Shown: positions 43,494 to 55,640 of the stretch, piece after piece | How the letters are laid out: the number at the start of each line of letters is the position of its first letter | How positions within the stretch are numbered: the stretch's first letter is position 1 | Assembly (NCBI GenBank): GCA_028571685.1 | Contig: CM053143.1 | Location: 141,952,829-142,016,828, forward strand | Direction of reading: 5' to 3' | Length of the DNA: 64,000 nucleotides | Source: Heterohyrax brucei | Lineage: Eukaryota > Chordata > Mammalia > Hyracoidea > Procaviidae | Notes under the pieces: model-generated | What the model saw: only the letters and a program-made list of their open reading frames with translations | Databases searched by the model: none | What the model was told of the DNA's origin: nothing | Program-made: the position numbers and the translations under genes

Positions 43494-43640
43494 ATAATTT
43501 CCAAGCTATATCATTATATAACTGTCAAACCACTCATAATTATAGCCTAGTCAAGTTGACACAAGTTGGGACTAGAAAAATTAAACCCAAGTAGACTGGT
43601 TCCAAATCTATACCCCTAATCACTGTGCTATGTTGCTTCT

Positions 43641-44578
43641 TTGCATAGCATTTTACAGAAGGTTGCTTGCCCCGCTCCACTGAAGCACATACTCCAAGTA
43701 TTTTGATGTGAAAGTAGCACCCATTTTTCTAGCTCCAGTAGGCAGACACACCTACCATGGTCCTTAGGGGTCAGGACAAATCTATGTTCTCACTCCCTAT
43801 TGTTATAGGCAACATGAAGGACAGGTTCTCCAGCTCCAAGGTCTGGACCTTTATTCTCTTTCTTGTTAAACAGACCAGAAGTCCAGACTTTAGGGCTGCA
43901 TGCTGGGTTAGGAAAAAGTAGGACTCCAAATAGCAGAGATTCATTGCAGGCAATACAACTTTAAGAGGCTGCTATTGTCTGCTGGTCAACCCTTCACCAC
44001 TTTCTCACATCTCCACACTCTCCTTCCAGAGACTTCCCCGTCAAGCTCTATCCCTATTCCAGGTGCCCAGGGCTCCTCACTCTGGTCCCGGGTGGGGGTA
44101 CCCCTTAGACAGGCTACTCCTATTTTCAGGAAAAGACTCATTGTTAGCATGTGAAGACAACCCCTCTGTTCCCTAACCTTTGTCATAGATTGAATAAGAT
44201 TGAAACGAGCTTGAACAACATTCTTATGGAGAGCCACAGAAGGGTACCTTAAAGAACTGGAAGAGGAATGGATAAGCATAGAAGTTACTGTATCTTCATG
44301 ACCATGGGCAAGGGTTAGCATCTATTGTGCATGTAAGAGTCTCATACCTTTTTTAGCATTATGAAATGAAGATGTTTCTCCTTTACCTGCTTTTCTGAAT
44401 CACTCTCCCCATGCTGGAGCCCAAACTTCTCCTCCTCCTGATCCCACCTCTTGATACTCATACAAGGTATAGTCCCCAAAGTGATCAGCCTAATCAGTAT
44501 ACCCAAAGAAGCTTCCATTCAGGACCTATTTTTCGTTAACTTGTCCTTATAAAAAGTTACCTGTCCAAGAGAATACAA
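43641..44578. other. No recognised feature
   Basis: Unrecognised; the minus-strand frame at 43986-44321 has no family resemblance. Confidence 0.35.
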
Positions 44579-44736
44579 TACTAGTAAGTAGTTGTCTTCC
44601 GAATCACAGCTACCTTGCAGGGCAAAATAGAAGGCAAAGAGTGGCTAGTTGATTCAAACTGCCAATCTTTTGGTGTGCTGCTGAGCTGAGCTCTTAACAA
44701 CTCTTCTATCAGGACTCTACATCATACCCTGATGTA
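44579..44736 (-). repeat. Diverged partial duplicate of 42861-43500
   Basis: Begins with CTAGTAAGTAGTTGTCTT, as at 42863, then moves straight into SINE text. It ends in GCTGCTGAGCTGAGCTCTTA and AGGACTCTACATCAT, as at 43440-43498. The LTR part is absent. Confidence 0.6.
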
Positions 44737-44969
44737 GCAGGATAAAGTGGGGTACAGAAATCAACCTCTATTAAAAAAAAAAAAAGAAATTTGATGGTCT
44801 GATAGACTGGAGAGTCTCCGGAAGACATACCCTCTGGACTCTCTTGTAGCCCAGAAATGAAACCATTCCCAAAGCCAACTCTTCAAAGATTTGACATGTC
44901 CATAAGATATAAAATGATAGTGCTAAAGAGTGTGATTCTTGGTTTAAGTAGATGCATGAAGTTAACTAG

Positions 44970-45180
44970 GCAGCTCCTGTCCAGAGGTGAGATGAGAAGG
45001 TGGAGGGGGACAGGAGCTAGTTGAATGGACACAGAAAATATAGTGAGGAAAGAAGGAGTGTGCTGTCACAGGATGGGAAGAGTAGCTACACTTACTGAGC
45101 AGTGTGTGTTTAAGTTTTTGTATAACAAATTGGCTTGGATTTGTCAAAGCACAATAAAATATTTTCTAAAGAACTCAAAA
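44970..45180 (+). repeat. LINE 3'-tail repeat (probably afrotherian L1 3'UTR)
   Basis: GAGGTGAGATGAGAAGGTGG, GAGTGTGCTGTCACAGGATG, then AGCACAATAAAATATTTTC, a polyadenylation-like end. Confidence 0.6.
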
Positions 45181-45339
45181 CTTACCTGTCCAATGTCTCA
45201 TTCCCTCAGATCCCTGTGGATGACCACCTTGCTGTTCTCTGACAAGCTAAGTCAGGGGAAAAACTACAGATGATTTATACCCATTATAAAAGTATTTACA
45301 TAAAAAAAAAGTCCTACCTAACAAATGGCTCAGTACTAG

Positions 45340-45520
45340 CATTTAACATTCATCCTAAACCAGCCTCCCACCTTTAAAAGAGTCCCCTCCCTCCTCTCTC
45401 CATAAACAACTCCTCCCTCAGCCTTTAGGAATCATCTTAAACTCACCTCCTCCATTAAGTCTTCCTTGACTAAAGCTGCCCTCACTCATGTCTTTCTCCA
45501 CTTATTGCCTCCAGCACTAG
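45340..45520 (+). repeat. L2 fragment
   Basis: TCCATTAAGTCTTCCTTGAC and CTCCACTTATTGCC, a common L2 block. Confidence 0.5.
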
Positions 45521-45589
45521 AACAGAATTTAGCAGGAGGCAACAGAAGCAGAACTAGAACCAGAACAAAAGGCAAAAGAATGTTAGGGC

Positions 45590-45690
45590 CAGGTCATCTT
45601 CGAGGTGAGTTTGGCACATACCCCCATTTCACAGATGAGGAAATGAAGAGACAGAAGGTGACTGATGCACAGGAATTCAGTAATGCCCAC
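45590..45690 (-). repeat. MIR fragment
   Basis: CCCATTTCACAGATGAGGAAATG with a short flank. Confidence 0.5.
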
Positions 45691-45919
45691 TTCCCATAGC
45701 CTGTGATCTCAGCTGGGCCAATCAGCTTTCCTCCTTGGAATTTTTAAACTCAGCATTAAACAGAAGTAGCCTTCTCTGCCTGTAAGCTTAGGAACAGCTA
45801 GCAACCATGGCTTCTCCCTCATAGAAAAGGCTAGTCTAGGAGAAATGAGTAACAGAAGCACTGACCTGTTTCTTCATTATTTATTCATGGAATGATGGTC
45901 ATTTATCAGTGGCCATACA

Positions 45920-46408
45920 TTTTGGATAGAATTGGGTCCCCCTAAAATTCATGTGTCAATTTGTCTAATCCATGATTTCCAGTATTGTGTGATGGTCCAT
46001 CATTTTATCACCTGTGATTTTCTTGTGTTTTAAATCCTACCTCTGGGATGTCAGTGAGGTAGGATTAGTGGCAGTCATGTTAATGAGGCAGGACTCAATC
46101 TACAAGATTAGGTTGTGTATTTTGAAATATGAAAGAGAAGAAGTGACTCAAAAGACATGGGATAGTAGTGCCAGGAACAGAATGTGTCCTTTGGACTAGG
46201 GGTCCCTGCACTGAGAAGCTCCTAGACCAAGAGAAGTTTGATGCCAAGGATCCTCCTCCAGAACCAACAGAGAGAGAAAGCCTTTCCCTGGAGTGATGCC
46301 CTGAATTTGGACATTTAGCCTACTAGACTGTGAAAGAAGAAGCTTCTTGTTCTTTGTTAAAGCCACCCACTTATATTTCTGTTACAGTAGCATTAGACAA
46401 TCAAGACA
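45920..46408 (+). mobile_element. Solo LTR, MaLR-like family Y
   Basis: TTGGATAGAATTGGGTCCCC start, GTCCTTTGGACTAGGGGTCC, TTCTTTGTTAAAGCCACCC and GCATTAGACAATCAAGACA end. Confidence 0.8.
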
Positions 46409-46530
46409 CCATCTGTGCCAGACACTGTGCTGGCTCCAGGAATAAAATGTTGGGCAAAAATAGACCCAATTAGCTGCCCTTGTGGAACTAATCAACTTTC
46501 AGGGAACACATTCTTTAAATAATAAATAAA
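46409..46530 (+). repeat. Old interspersed repeat, class uncertain
   Basis: GTGCCAGACACTGTGCTGGC to TAAATAATAAATAAACAATAA; same type as 24400. Confidence 0.4.
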
Positions 46531-46849
46531 CAATAACAGATAATAGTGGGTATACTATAATGAATAACAATACATATGAATGATAAAATATATTAATTCC
46601 TTAATAACAAGAAAAGTAAAACTTCTACTTTCAACAAGTACAGTCAAACCTGCAAAAGCCAGAATCTATGTAAGATGGAAACCTGTCAAGAAGGAAAACT
46701 CAAGCATTTTCCACTAACACAAATGTTAGGAAAGAGGTGAGACTGCTCTGTGTCAAGGGTGGAAAACTGTGAAACCTGGAAAAATGGGGCAGTCCTGCCA
46801 AGTTCTAGCTCTTGCAGGTTTCACTGTAATGAGAAGGAAGATTTTATGG

Positions 46850-47330
46850 ACTGAATTGTACCCTCCAAACAGAAATGTTGAAGCCCTAACCTCTAGAACC
46901 TGTGAATGCGACCTTGTTTGGAAACAGTGTCTTTGAAGATATTATCAGTTAACATGAAGCTATACCCTGGGGGTCAGTTCTACCCTAGCCCCTAGGGTCA
47001 CTATGAGTCGGATCCGACTCAATGGCACTTGGCTTGGCTATACTGGAGTTGGGTGAGTCCTAATCCTGAACAGGGAGATTTAGAGGGAGAACCTCCATCT
47101 GGTGATGCAAGCAGACACAGCTACAAGCCAAGAAACCTCACGGATTACTGGGAGCCACCAGAAGCTAAGAGAGAGGCATGGAACAATTTCTGTCTCCAAG
47201 CCCTCAGAAGAAATCTATATGACCCATACCCAGATTTGAACTCCGACCCTCCAAAACCATGAGACAATACATCACTGCTCTTCAAAGCCACCTAATCTGT
47301 GATATTTTGTTATAGAAGCCCTAGGGAATG
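46850..47330 (+). mobile_element. MLT1-type LTR with nested SINE
   Basis: TTATGGACTGAATTGTACCC, AAATGTTGAAGCCCTAACC, then CCTCAGAAGAAATCTATATG and GTTATAGAAGCCCTAGGGAA in MLT1 order. Confidence 0.75.
46966..47036 (+). repeat. 5'-truncated AfroSINE, 7-bp target duplication
   Basis: GCTATAC at 46959-46965 and 47037-47043 flank a 71-bp SINE 3' half ending in the GGCACTTGGCTTG alternative tail. Confidence 0.85.
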
Positions 47331-48827
47331 AAGACAGAAAGGTATTATGTGCTTCTGAGAGCATACCCTGGGGGTTCTGGCTCAGCTGGCCTACAGTTTT
47401 TTTGGTGTGTGCACTACCACATAAAGGAGCCTGGCCAGTGGGGCGCTGGGAACCGAAACCCCACTTGCATTCTGCTTGCAAGCTGTAAAACCCCTGGTAT
47501 GAGACGTGTCTGCCCCAAAGAAACCCACTGCTGTCAAGCTGATTACCACAGGCACCTGACTCTTCACGCACTGTGACTAACTACCCAAAGGGGGCATCTT
47601 TTTCTACTATGCCCCAAAGATTCAAATAGACCAGCCAGAACTCTGAATGTGATCTAGACAGAGAAAAAAAGGATGTAGAAGAAGAAGAAGTTTCCCTAAG
47701 GAGGTCAATGGAGCTGAATGGTAAGTAGTTGGTAAACTAAGAGAGGATGAAAGCGTTCCAGAAACAGGGAATAGCTCACACAATGGACTTGTCTTGGTGG
47801 CCCTCTAGTCCTTGGTTCCAATCACTCTTGAGACCTGGACAAGCTCTTTCCCTTCCAGGGAATCATTCTCATGACAATACACTCTCCTTTTATAGTTCAA
47901 GTCAGGTGTTTATACCTGCAACCAGGAGAGTCCTACCTCACAGAGAGGGGCTGTTCTACCTCCCAAGTCCATCAGACCTCCGTTACCTGTGCCAGGGCCC
48001 ACAACCCCTCCACGTGTTAGATATCTCTGCTTGACACTGTCTCCTCACCTGGGAGTCTGGCTTCTGCAGAGCAGAAGCTGTGTAGTTGATGATCTAGCAT
48101 CACCTTGAGCCCATAACAGAAATTCCATAAACATTTCATGAACTGTTGACTGACTTTACTGGTGATCATTCGTCCAGAATGACAGGACGCACTGCGGAAG
48201 CATTTAGAGGCAGAGTGGCTTTCTGCACCCACTCATCACCTACCAGGTTAATCCATAGTCTCCACTAGCCCTAAACTTACACAGTCTCCAGGTTATATTT
48301 ATTTTAGTAGATGGCTCTGATTTGTGTAGAATTTGGCAGTGGATAGCTAGAGGGGTTGATATCATAAGGAAAAGAGTTAGTGTCTCTTTCTGTGTATGCT
48401 GAGTCCCAATGGGCTGGCTTTAAGATGAAGCTGTTTTCCAGATCTGAAAGTTTAGAGCTGAATGTTAAAGACTGTTTTCATCACTTAATATCCATTAGAG
48501 CTTTATCTAAGAGTGTCAGATAACTTGAAATCTTCCATAGTTGTGTCAGCCAGAAATAGTCAGCTTTCCCATTGGTCTTTGTATTATTTCCAAATTATGG
48601 GCCATCATTGCTCAGGATATTTCCTTCTCCAACTCCAGGGCCTGAAGAATTTCAGCTTCATGTGGCTGTCACACAGCTGCTGCCACTTGCTACTAGTTGT
48701 GGTTAAAAAACTGGTATTTAAGGCTTTTTGAGACCCATGTCTCCTTTTAATAATCCGGACTCCATTGGCTTGAGACTGACTATCCTTTGGAGACTAAGGG
48801 TTCAGGAGACTCTGTTGTGTCACATTG
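47331..48827. other. No recognised feature
   Basis: About 1.5 kb with no named repeat; frames up to 99 codons without recognisable domains. Confidence 0.35.
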
Positions 48828-48992
48828 AGCCCTGATGGTACAAAGGTTAAGAACGCAGCTAGTAACCAAACGTTCAATAGTTCAAATCCACTAGCTGCTC
48901 CTCTGAAACTCTATGGGGTAGTTGTACTCTGTCCTATATGTTCACTATGAGTCAGAACTGACTCAACTGCAATGGGATTGGTTTTGGTTTTA
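48828..48992 (+). repeat. AfroSINE, short form, full length
   Basis: TTGAGCCCTGATGGTACAAAGG to AACTGCAATGGGATTGGTTTTGG. Confidence 0.9.
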
Positions 48993-49204
48993 TGATCCTT
49001 TCAGCCACACATACATTATCTGATTTAGTCTTCCACTCTCAGATAACAATCTTCACATTCCACAGATAACAAGTGAAACACAAGATGAGACATCCATGGG
49101 ATCATGTCCACGCTTTCTTCACCAAGACATCAGAATCAGCAAGTCTTTCTAAAGCAGGTAGTGACGGCACAAAAAGCTCATATATCCAGATTTTGGAAAG
49201 AAGC

Positions 49205-49343
49205 AACAAATGGTTGAATATTGGCTCTTCTACTCACCATAAGATGAATTATTTGATCTCTCTAAGAATCAATTTATCTTTAAAATGGGTACAATAACAT
49301 CATCTACTCATAACAGAGTATGAAGACTGAATCAGATAACGTA
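49205..49343 (+). repeat. MIR
   Basis: TTGGCTCTTCTACTCACC and TTATCTTTAAAATGGGTACA. Confidence 0.7.
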
Positions 49344-49361
49344 TGTGTAGTAGACAGAATA

Positions 49362-49495
49362 AGACCAAAACCAATCCCATTGCTGTTGAGTTAATTCTGA
49401 TTCAGAGTGGCCGTATTGGACTGAGTACAACTATCTTCAGAGGAGCAGCTACGAACTAGCCAAGCTCTTAACCATTGTACCAACAGGGATTCAGA
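49362..49495 (-). repeat. AfroSINE nested in MLT1-type LTR (first)
   Basis: ACCAAAACCAATCCCATTGC to GTACCAACAGGGATTC; shortened in the middle. Confidence 0.85.
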
Positions 49496-49502
49496 CAGTA
49501 TA

Positions 49503-49660
49503 ATAAAACCAAACCAAACCAAACCCACTGCCATTGAGTCAATTCTGACTCATAGTGAGTCCACCCATCGAGTTTCCAAAGAGTGCCTGGCAGATTTGGA
49601 CTGCCAACCTTCTGGTTAGCAGCCATAGCGCTTAACTATTACACCACCAGGGTTTCCAGA
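49503..49660 (-). repeat. AfroSINE nested in MLT1-type LTR (second)
   Basis: AAACCAAACCAAACCAAACCC tail and ACACCACCAGGGTTTCC head; well preserved. Confidence 0.9.
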
Positions 49661-50140
49661 GTGTATAATGTTCCTCCCAAAACGATGCCTTAATCTTTAG
49701 AACTCATGAATATACTATTTTACATGGCAAAAGGGACTTTGCAGACATTATTAAGAATTTAAGATAAAGAGACTATCTTGGACTATCTGGGTGGACTCAA
49801 CATAGTCACAAGGGTCCCTATAAGTGAAAAAGAGAGGCAGTAGAGTTTGAGTGAGAGAAGGAGGTATGACAAATCTTGAGTGAGGTAACGGCTAATTTTA
49901 AAATGGAAAGTGACCACATAATGAAGAATGCAGGCAGCCTCCAAAAGCTGGCCAAGTTAAGGAAAGGGATTCTCTCCTCGAGCTCCTGCAGGAATGCAAC
50001 TCTGATGATGCCTCGATTGTAGCCCCATGAGGCCCTTGTGAACTCTTGCTTTTGAGAACTGTAAGATAATAAAATTTGTGTTGTCTTAAGCCACTAGATG
50101 TGTGGTAATTTGTTACAGTAGCAGTAGCAAACTAATCAAG

Positions 50141-50509
50141 TATGTAAAGCACTTACCCTGCTGTCTGGTAAACATTCCATGAATTGTTGCGGCTGTTGTT
50201 TTTTATTTGTATTACCTTTAGTCAAAACTCTTCTGTTGTAAATGGCAGAAATCCATCTAAAATAGATTAAGCAACAAAGTTGGGATGGGTGGGAGGGTAG
50301 ACTTTGTTAGCTCACATAACTGAAACAAGGCAAAGCTGGCCCTTGGTTACACACAGCAAAGCTGACACCATTTATGCAGATGAGGAATTCAGTGGGAGAG
50401 CATAGGGGACCCCACAGAATATACAGGAGGGTTAACAGCCTTACTCAAGCAACAACCGATGGGAACAGAGCATAACTAAGACCGTGTCGTACAATGATCT
50501 GCCTTTGAA
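50141..50509. other. No recognised feature
   Basis: Nothing named. Confidence 0.35.
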
Positions 50510-50745
50510 GCTACCACGTTCTTCATATATGCAATATGCAAATGACACAACCTTGCTTGCTGAAAATGAAATGACACAAAGGACTTACTGATGAAGTTCA
50601 AAGACTCCATCTTCAGTATAGATTAGTGTGTCTGAACACAAATAAAAAGGAAGATCCACACAACTAGACCAATAAACAACATGTTAATAAACAGAGAAAA
50701 GATTCAGGTTGTCAAGGCTTTCATTGTACCTGGATCGATAGTATT
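50510..50745 (+). mobile_element. RTE LINE fragment, reverse-transcriptase region
   Basis: TATGCAAATGACACAACCTTG encodes YANDTTL, the catalytic box with its first Asp lost. It ends GTTGTCAAGGCTTTCATTG and directly meets the minus-strand RTE. Confidence 0.85.
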
Positions 50746-53700
50746 GTCAGTTGCCGTTAAGTTGCTTCTGCCTCATAGTGACACAGAACAATACACTGCC
50801 GGGTCTGGCACCATGCTCACAACTGTTGGTACACTTGAGCCCATTGTTGCCACCATGGCGTGAGTTTATCTGATTGGGGGGGGGGTCTTCCTCTTTTTCA
50901 CTGACCCTCTGCTTTACCAGGCATGATGTCGTTCTCCAGGGACCGATCTCTCCGGAACAACATGTCCAGTGTAGGTATGACGCAGTCTCATCTATCTTGC
51001 TTCCAAGGGGCAATACTTTTAAGAGAAATCTGTTGGTTTTTTTGGCAATTCATGATGTATATTCAGTATTCTTCTCCAACACTACAATTCAAAGGCATCA
51101 GTTCTTCTTCTGACTTCCTTATTCAGTGCCCAGCTTTCGCATGCATATGATGCAATTGAAAATACCATCGCTTGTGTCAGGTGCAAGTCTTCAAGGCGAC
51201 ATCTTTGCTTTCCAACAGTTGGTCTTTCACAGCAGATTTTCACAATGCAATGCATCTTAGGATTTCTTCCATGGGTGCTGCTGTTGCTGCTTCTGTAAGT
51301 GTTGACTGTGGAACCAAGTAAAATGAAATCCCTGACAACTTCAGTCTGTTCTCCATTTAACATGGTGTTGCTTACTGGTCCAGTTGTGAGGGTGTTTGCT
51401 TTCTTGATGTTGAGGTGTAATCCATACTGAAGGCTGTGATCTTTGATCTTCATCACTATTTCAAGTTCTCTCCATTTTCAGCAAGCAAGGTCGTGTCATC
51501 TGCATAATGCAAGTTGTTAATGAATCTTCCTGCAATCCTGATGCCTCATTCTTCTTCATATAGTCCAGTTTCTTGGATTATCTGCTTGGCATACAGATTG
51601 GACAGGTTTGGCTAAAGCATACAATCCTGATACATACCGTTCTTGACTTTAAATCATGCAGTGTCTCCTTGTTCTATCGAAATGGCTGCCTCTTGATCCA
51701 TGTACAGATTCCTCACGAGCACAATTAAGTGTTCTGGAAGTCTCATACTTCACAATGTTATCTGTAATTTCTTTTGATCCACACAGTGGAACTCTTTTGC
51801 ATAGTCAATAAAATACAGGTAAACATCTTTCTGGTATGCTCTGGTTTCAGTGAACATCCATCCGACATCAGCAGTGACTTCCTAGTTCCACATCCTCTTC
51901 TGAATTTGACCTAAATTTCTAGCAATTTCCTGTCAATATACTGTGCAGCCACTTTCAAATGATATTTAGCAAAATTTTATTCACATGTAATATTAATGAC
52001 ATTGGTCAACAATGTCAGCATTTCATTGGATCACCTTTCTTGGGGATGGGCGTAAATATGGATCTCTTCCAGTTGGTTGGCCTGATGAATGAGCACTTCT
52101 AGTACTGCATCCATTTGCTGAAACATCCCAGTTGATGTTCCATCAATTTCTGGAAACGTTTTCTTTGCCAGTGCCTGCCTCCAATGCAGCTTTGACTTCT
52201 TCGGTACCATCGGTTCCTGATTACGTGCTACTACTTGAAATGGCTGAACGTCGACCGGTTCTTTCTGGTATAATGACTCTATTCTTTTCACCTTCTTTTG
52301 ATGCTCTGTGAGTCATTTCCTATTTTCACTGCAGAATCCTTCACTATTGCAACTCAAGGCTTGAATTGCTTCTTCAGTTCTTTCAGCTTAAGAAATGCAG
52401 AGTGCTTTCTTCCCTTTTGGTTTTCTATTTCCAGCTCTTCGTACATGTCATCATAATACTTTGTCTTCTCCAGCTGCCCTTTGAAATCTTCTGTTCAGTT
52501 CTTTTACTTAATCATTTCTTCTTTTTACTTTAGCTACTTGACATTCAAGTTTCAAAGTCTCTTCTGACATCCATTTTGGTCTCTTGTTTCTTTCCTGTCT
52601 TCTTAATGACTTCTAATTTTCTTCATGGATGATGTCTTTGACATCATTCCACAACTCATCTGGCCTTCAGCTGTGAGTATTCGAAGCATCAAGTCTGTTC
52701 TTGAGATGATCTGTAAACTCAAATGAGATATACTTCAGGTTGCACTTTGGCTCTAGTGGATGTTTAAAATTTTTCTTCAGTTTCAATTTGACCCTGCATA
52801 GAAGTAACTGATGGTCTGTGCTACAGTTGACACTTGGCCTTGTTCTGACTGAAGATAGGGAATTTATCCATGTTTCTTTCCACAGACATAGCCTGTCTGA
52901 TTCTGTGTATTCTGTCTGGTAAGGTTCGTGTGTATAGTTACCACTTACACTGGCAAAAAAGGGATTTGCAATGAAGAAGTTGCTGGTTTTGCAAAATTCT
53001 ATCACGGGATCACTGGCATCATTTCTATCATTAAGGCCATATTTTCCAATTGCAAGCCCTTCTTCTATGTTTCCAACTTTTGCATTCCAATCATCAGTAA
53101 TTATCAGTGCATCCTGAATGCATGTTCAATCAATTTCAGACTTCAAAAGCTGGTAAAAATCTTCAGTTTCATCATCTCTCGTCTTAGTGGTGGTGTATAA
53201 ATTTGTATAATAGCAGTATTAGCTGGTCTTCATTGTAGGTGTATGGATATTACCTGTCACTGACAGTGTTGTGCTTTAGGATAGATCTTGAAAAGTTCTT
53301 TTAGACAATGGATGTAACACCAGTCCTCCTCAAGGTGTCACTTCTGGCAGAGTAGACCACGTGATTATCCACTTCAAAATGGCCAATATCAGTGCATCTC
53401 AGCTCACTAACTCCTAGGATACTGACGTTTATGTGTTCCATTTCATCCTGATGATTTCTAGTTTTCCTAGATTCACACTTCATACAGTCTACATTCTGAT
53501 TATTAATGGATGTTTACAGCTGTTTCTTCTCATTTTGAGTTGTGCAATATCAATAAATGAAGGTTCCTAAAGCTTGACTCCATCCATATCATTAAAGTTG
53601 ACTGTGCTTTGAGGAGAGAGCTCTTCCCTGTTGTTGTTTTTAAGTGTCTTCCAATCTGGGGGGCTCATCTTCCAGCACTGTATCAGATAGTCTTCCCCTG

Positions 53701-54408
53701 CTGTTCACAAGGTTTTTGCTGGCTCATTCTCTTCAGCAGTAGACTGTCAGGTCCTTCTTCCTAATCTGTCTTAGTCTGGAAGCTGAGTTGAAACCTGCCC
53801 ACCATAGGCGACTGTTTTAGTCAGCTAGTGCTGCAGTAAGAGAAATACCACAGAGTGAATGGCTTTAACAAAAGAAAGTTTATTCTTACACAGTCCTGTA
53901 GGCTACAAGTCCAAATTGAGGATGTCCACTCCAGGGGAAGGCTCTCCCTCTTGTTGGCTCTGGAAGAAAGTCTGGTATTGCATCAGTCTTTGTCCTGGGA
54001 GCATCTTGGCGCAGGAACCTCAGATCTGAAAGATGCACTCCTCTCCCGGTGCTGCTTTCTTGATGGTGTGAGGTTCCCAATTCTCTGCTTGCTTCCCTTT
54101 CCTTTTACCTCTTGTAGGATGAAAGGATTAAGAACAGGGCAAGCCATACTCCAGGGAAACTCCCTTTACAGTGGAGCAGGGAAGTGATCCTATGAAAGGA
54201 TTTATAGACCCACCCTAATCCTTTAATATACGGCACAGGAAAAATCACAGAATGGAGGACAAACATAGCATACAGGGAATCATGGCCTAGGCACATTGCT
54301 ACACATGTTTTTGGGGAGTCACAATTCAATCCATGACAGTGAACCTTCTGGTATCTAAACACTGGTGGCACAGCTTCCAGCATCACAGCAACACACAAGT
54401 CCCGACAG
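50746..54408 (-). mobile_element. RTE (BovB-like) LINE, near full length, split by an LTR
   Basis: About 3.1 kb without the nested LTR, close to a full RTE. The 3' end (GTCAGTTGCCGTTAAGTTGC) is at the left. Minus-strand frames from right to left give endonuclease text ILGVSELRCTDIGHFEVDN (53301-53483), more endonuclease with STDHQLLL (52667-53005), and late reverse-transcriptase text (51082-51456). It is a degraded, non-functional copy. A G10 run interrupts it near 50875. Confidence 0.9.
53813..54338 (-). mobile_element. Solo LTR, MaLR-like family Y, nested in RTE
   Basis: TGTTTTAGTCAGCTAGTGCTG to ACAATTCAATCCATGACA; 526 bp. Confidence 0.85.
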
Positions 54409-54714
54409 TATGACAAACTAACAGACTTGTAATTGTGGATCAATGCTATAGGCAAATACTTATTCACCACTGACCCTGGTACTGGTTCTGAGAGAAGAGA
54501 TTCTGGTGACTGGCCTAGGTGCACATAACTAAAGCAGATGCTCCTTTCCAAGGCGTCCATCTTAAGAGATTGGCGAAAAGGCACAGGGTCAGTTAGAGAC
54601 AGTTTCTTGATGGGGAAAGAGTTGAGAGCCAAGGGCAAAGTAGAGAGCTCAGAAATCTGAATCCAGTATCATGCTGCAGGTGTCTGGGGACCATGGTGCC
54701 AATGGTAACATCTT

Positions 54715-55640
54715 GTTGTTGCCAGTTGTCTAGAGGTGACCACAGGTCATGGTAACCTACAAAACGTTGTCCAGTGCTGCAGAGCTGTCATGATCGTTGT
54801 TATGTCTGAACCTATTGTTCTGGCCATTGTATCAGTCCGTCTCATTGAGAATTTTCCTTGTATTCAGTCACTACTTTACCAAACACCATGTCTTTTTCTA
54901 GTAATTTGTCTGTCCTGGTGAAGTGTCCAAAATAAGAAAGACAAAGTTTTGTAAATCTAAGGAACACTTTGGTTACATTTCCTCTAAGACGATTTGTTTA
55001 TTCCTCTGTTGGTCCATGGTGTATTCAATCTTCTACAGTAATACCACAATTCAAATATGTTAATTTTTCTTCAGTCTCCTTTTTCCGTTGTTCGGCTCTT
55101 GCATGCCTATGAGTTGTTTGAAGTGATCACTGCTTGGCTCAGGCTTGCCTTAGTAAAAAAATGACACTTCTGTTTTTAGAACTATAAAGAAGTCTTTTTG
55201 CAGCAGATTTGGCTAATGCAACAGCTAATTTGATCAACTAACTTCTGTTTCACTGGGCATTAATTATGGATCCAAGTAGAATGAATGTCTTGGCAACTTC
55301 ATTTTTTTCTCCATTTAGCACGATGTAGCTTATTGGTACATTTGTGAGGATTTTCATTTTCTTTATGTTCAGGCATAATCCCTATTGAAGGCTGTAGTCT
55401 TGGGCTTTTTATCAGTAAGTAGTTTACATCATTTTCATTTTCTGGAAATGAGATTGTGTCGTTTGCATGTTACATAATTGAAGAAGAACATGGTAGTGTC
55501 ATAGGCAGATCATTTCAATGGCAGGATCTTGATTATGCTCTATCTCCCATGGCTGTCATTTGAGATAGCGTTTCCAACCTTCCTATGCATTCTGTCAGGT
55601 CCCCAATGCTCTCCCACTGAATTCTTCATCTGCTCAACCT
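54715..55640 (-). mobile_element. RTE LINE 3' half fragment
   Basis: TTGTATCAGTCCGTCTCATTG, TGGTCCATGGTGTATTCAATC and TTATGGATCCAAGTAGAATG follow inverted RTE order, but it is more diverged than the copy above it. Confidence 0.8.

Larger units (their letters stand above)
42878..43564 (-). mobile_element. Solo LTR, family X (MaLR-like), with SINE inside
   Basis: Minus orientation from TGTCTTAGGCTGAGTTCTC to AGTCAAGTTGACACA. Its terminal block (ACTGGTTTTGCTTCTC-AGAGA on the minus strand) closely matches the segment ending at 58932. A (CATA/CA)n run at 42917-42985 interrupts it. Confidence 0.7.
42690..43640 (-). repeat. MIR split by an LTR
   Basis: The left part has CCATTTTACAGGTAAGGAG and AACTTGCCCAAGGTTGCAC-AGCTAGTAAG. 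MIR text resumes after about 43565 (AAACCCAAGTAGACTGG to CACTGTGCTATG). Confidence 0.8.
49344..50140 (+). mobile_element. MLT1-type LTR with two nested SINEs
   Basis: TGTGTAGTAGACAGAATAAG start, then two SINEs. It resumes at GTATAATGTTCCTCCCAAAA and ends TAAGCCACTAGATGTGTGG, AGCAAACTAATCAAG. Confidence 0.8.

Noticed and set aside
50872-50886. G10 homopolymer
   Set aside because: It lies inside a decayed RTE copy and may be a sequencing or slippage artefact; no function is suggested.
54105-54638. 177-codon minus-strand frame
   Set aside because: It spans the junction between an LTR and RTE text, so it is chimeric repeat sequence.
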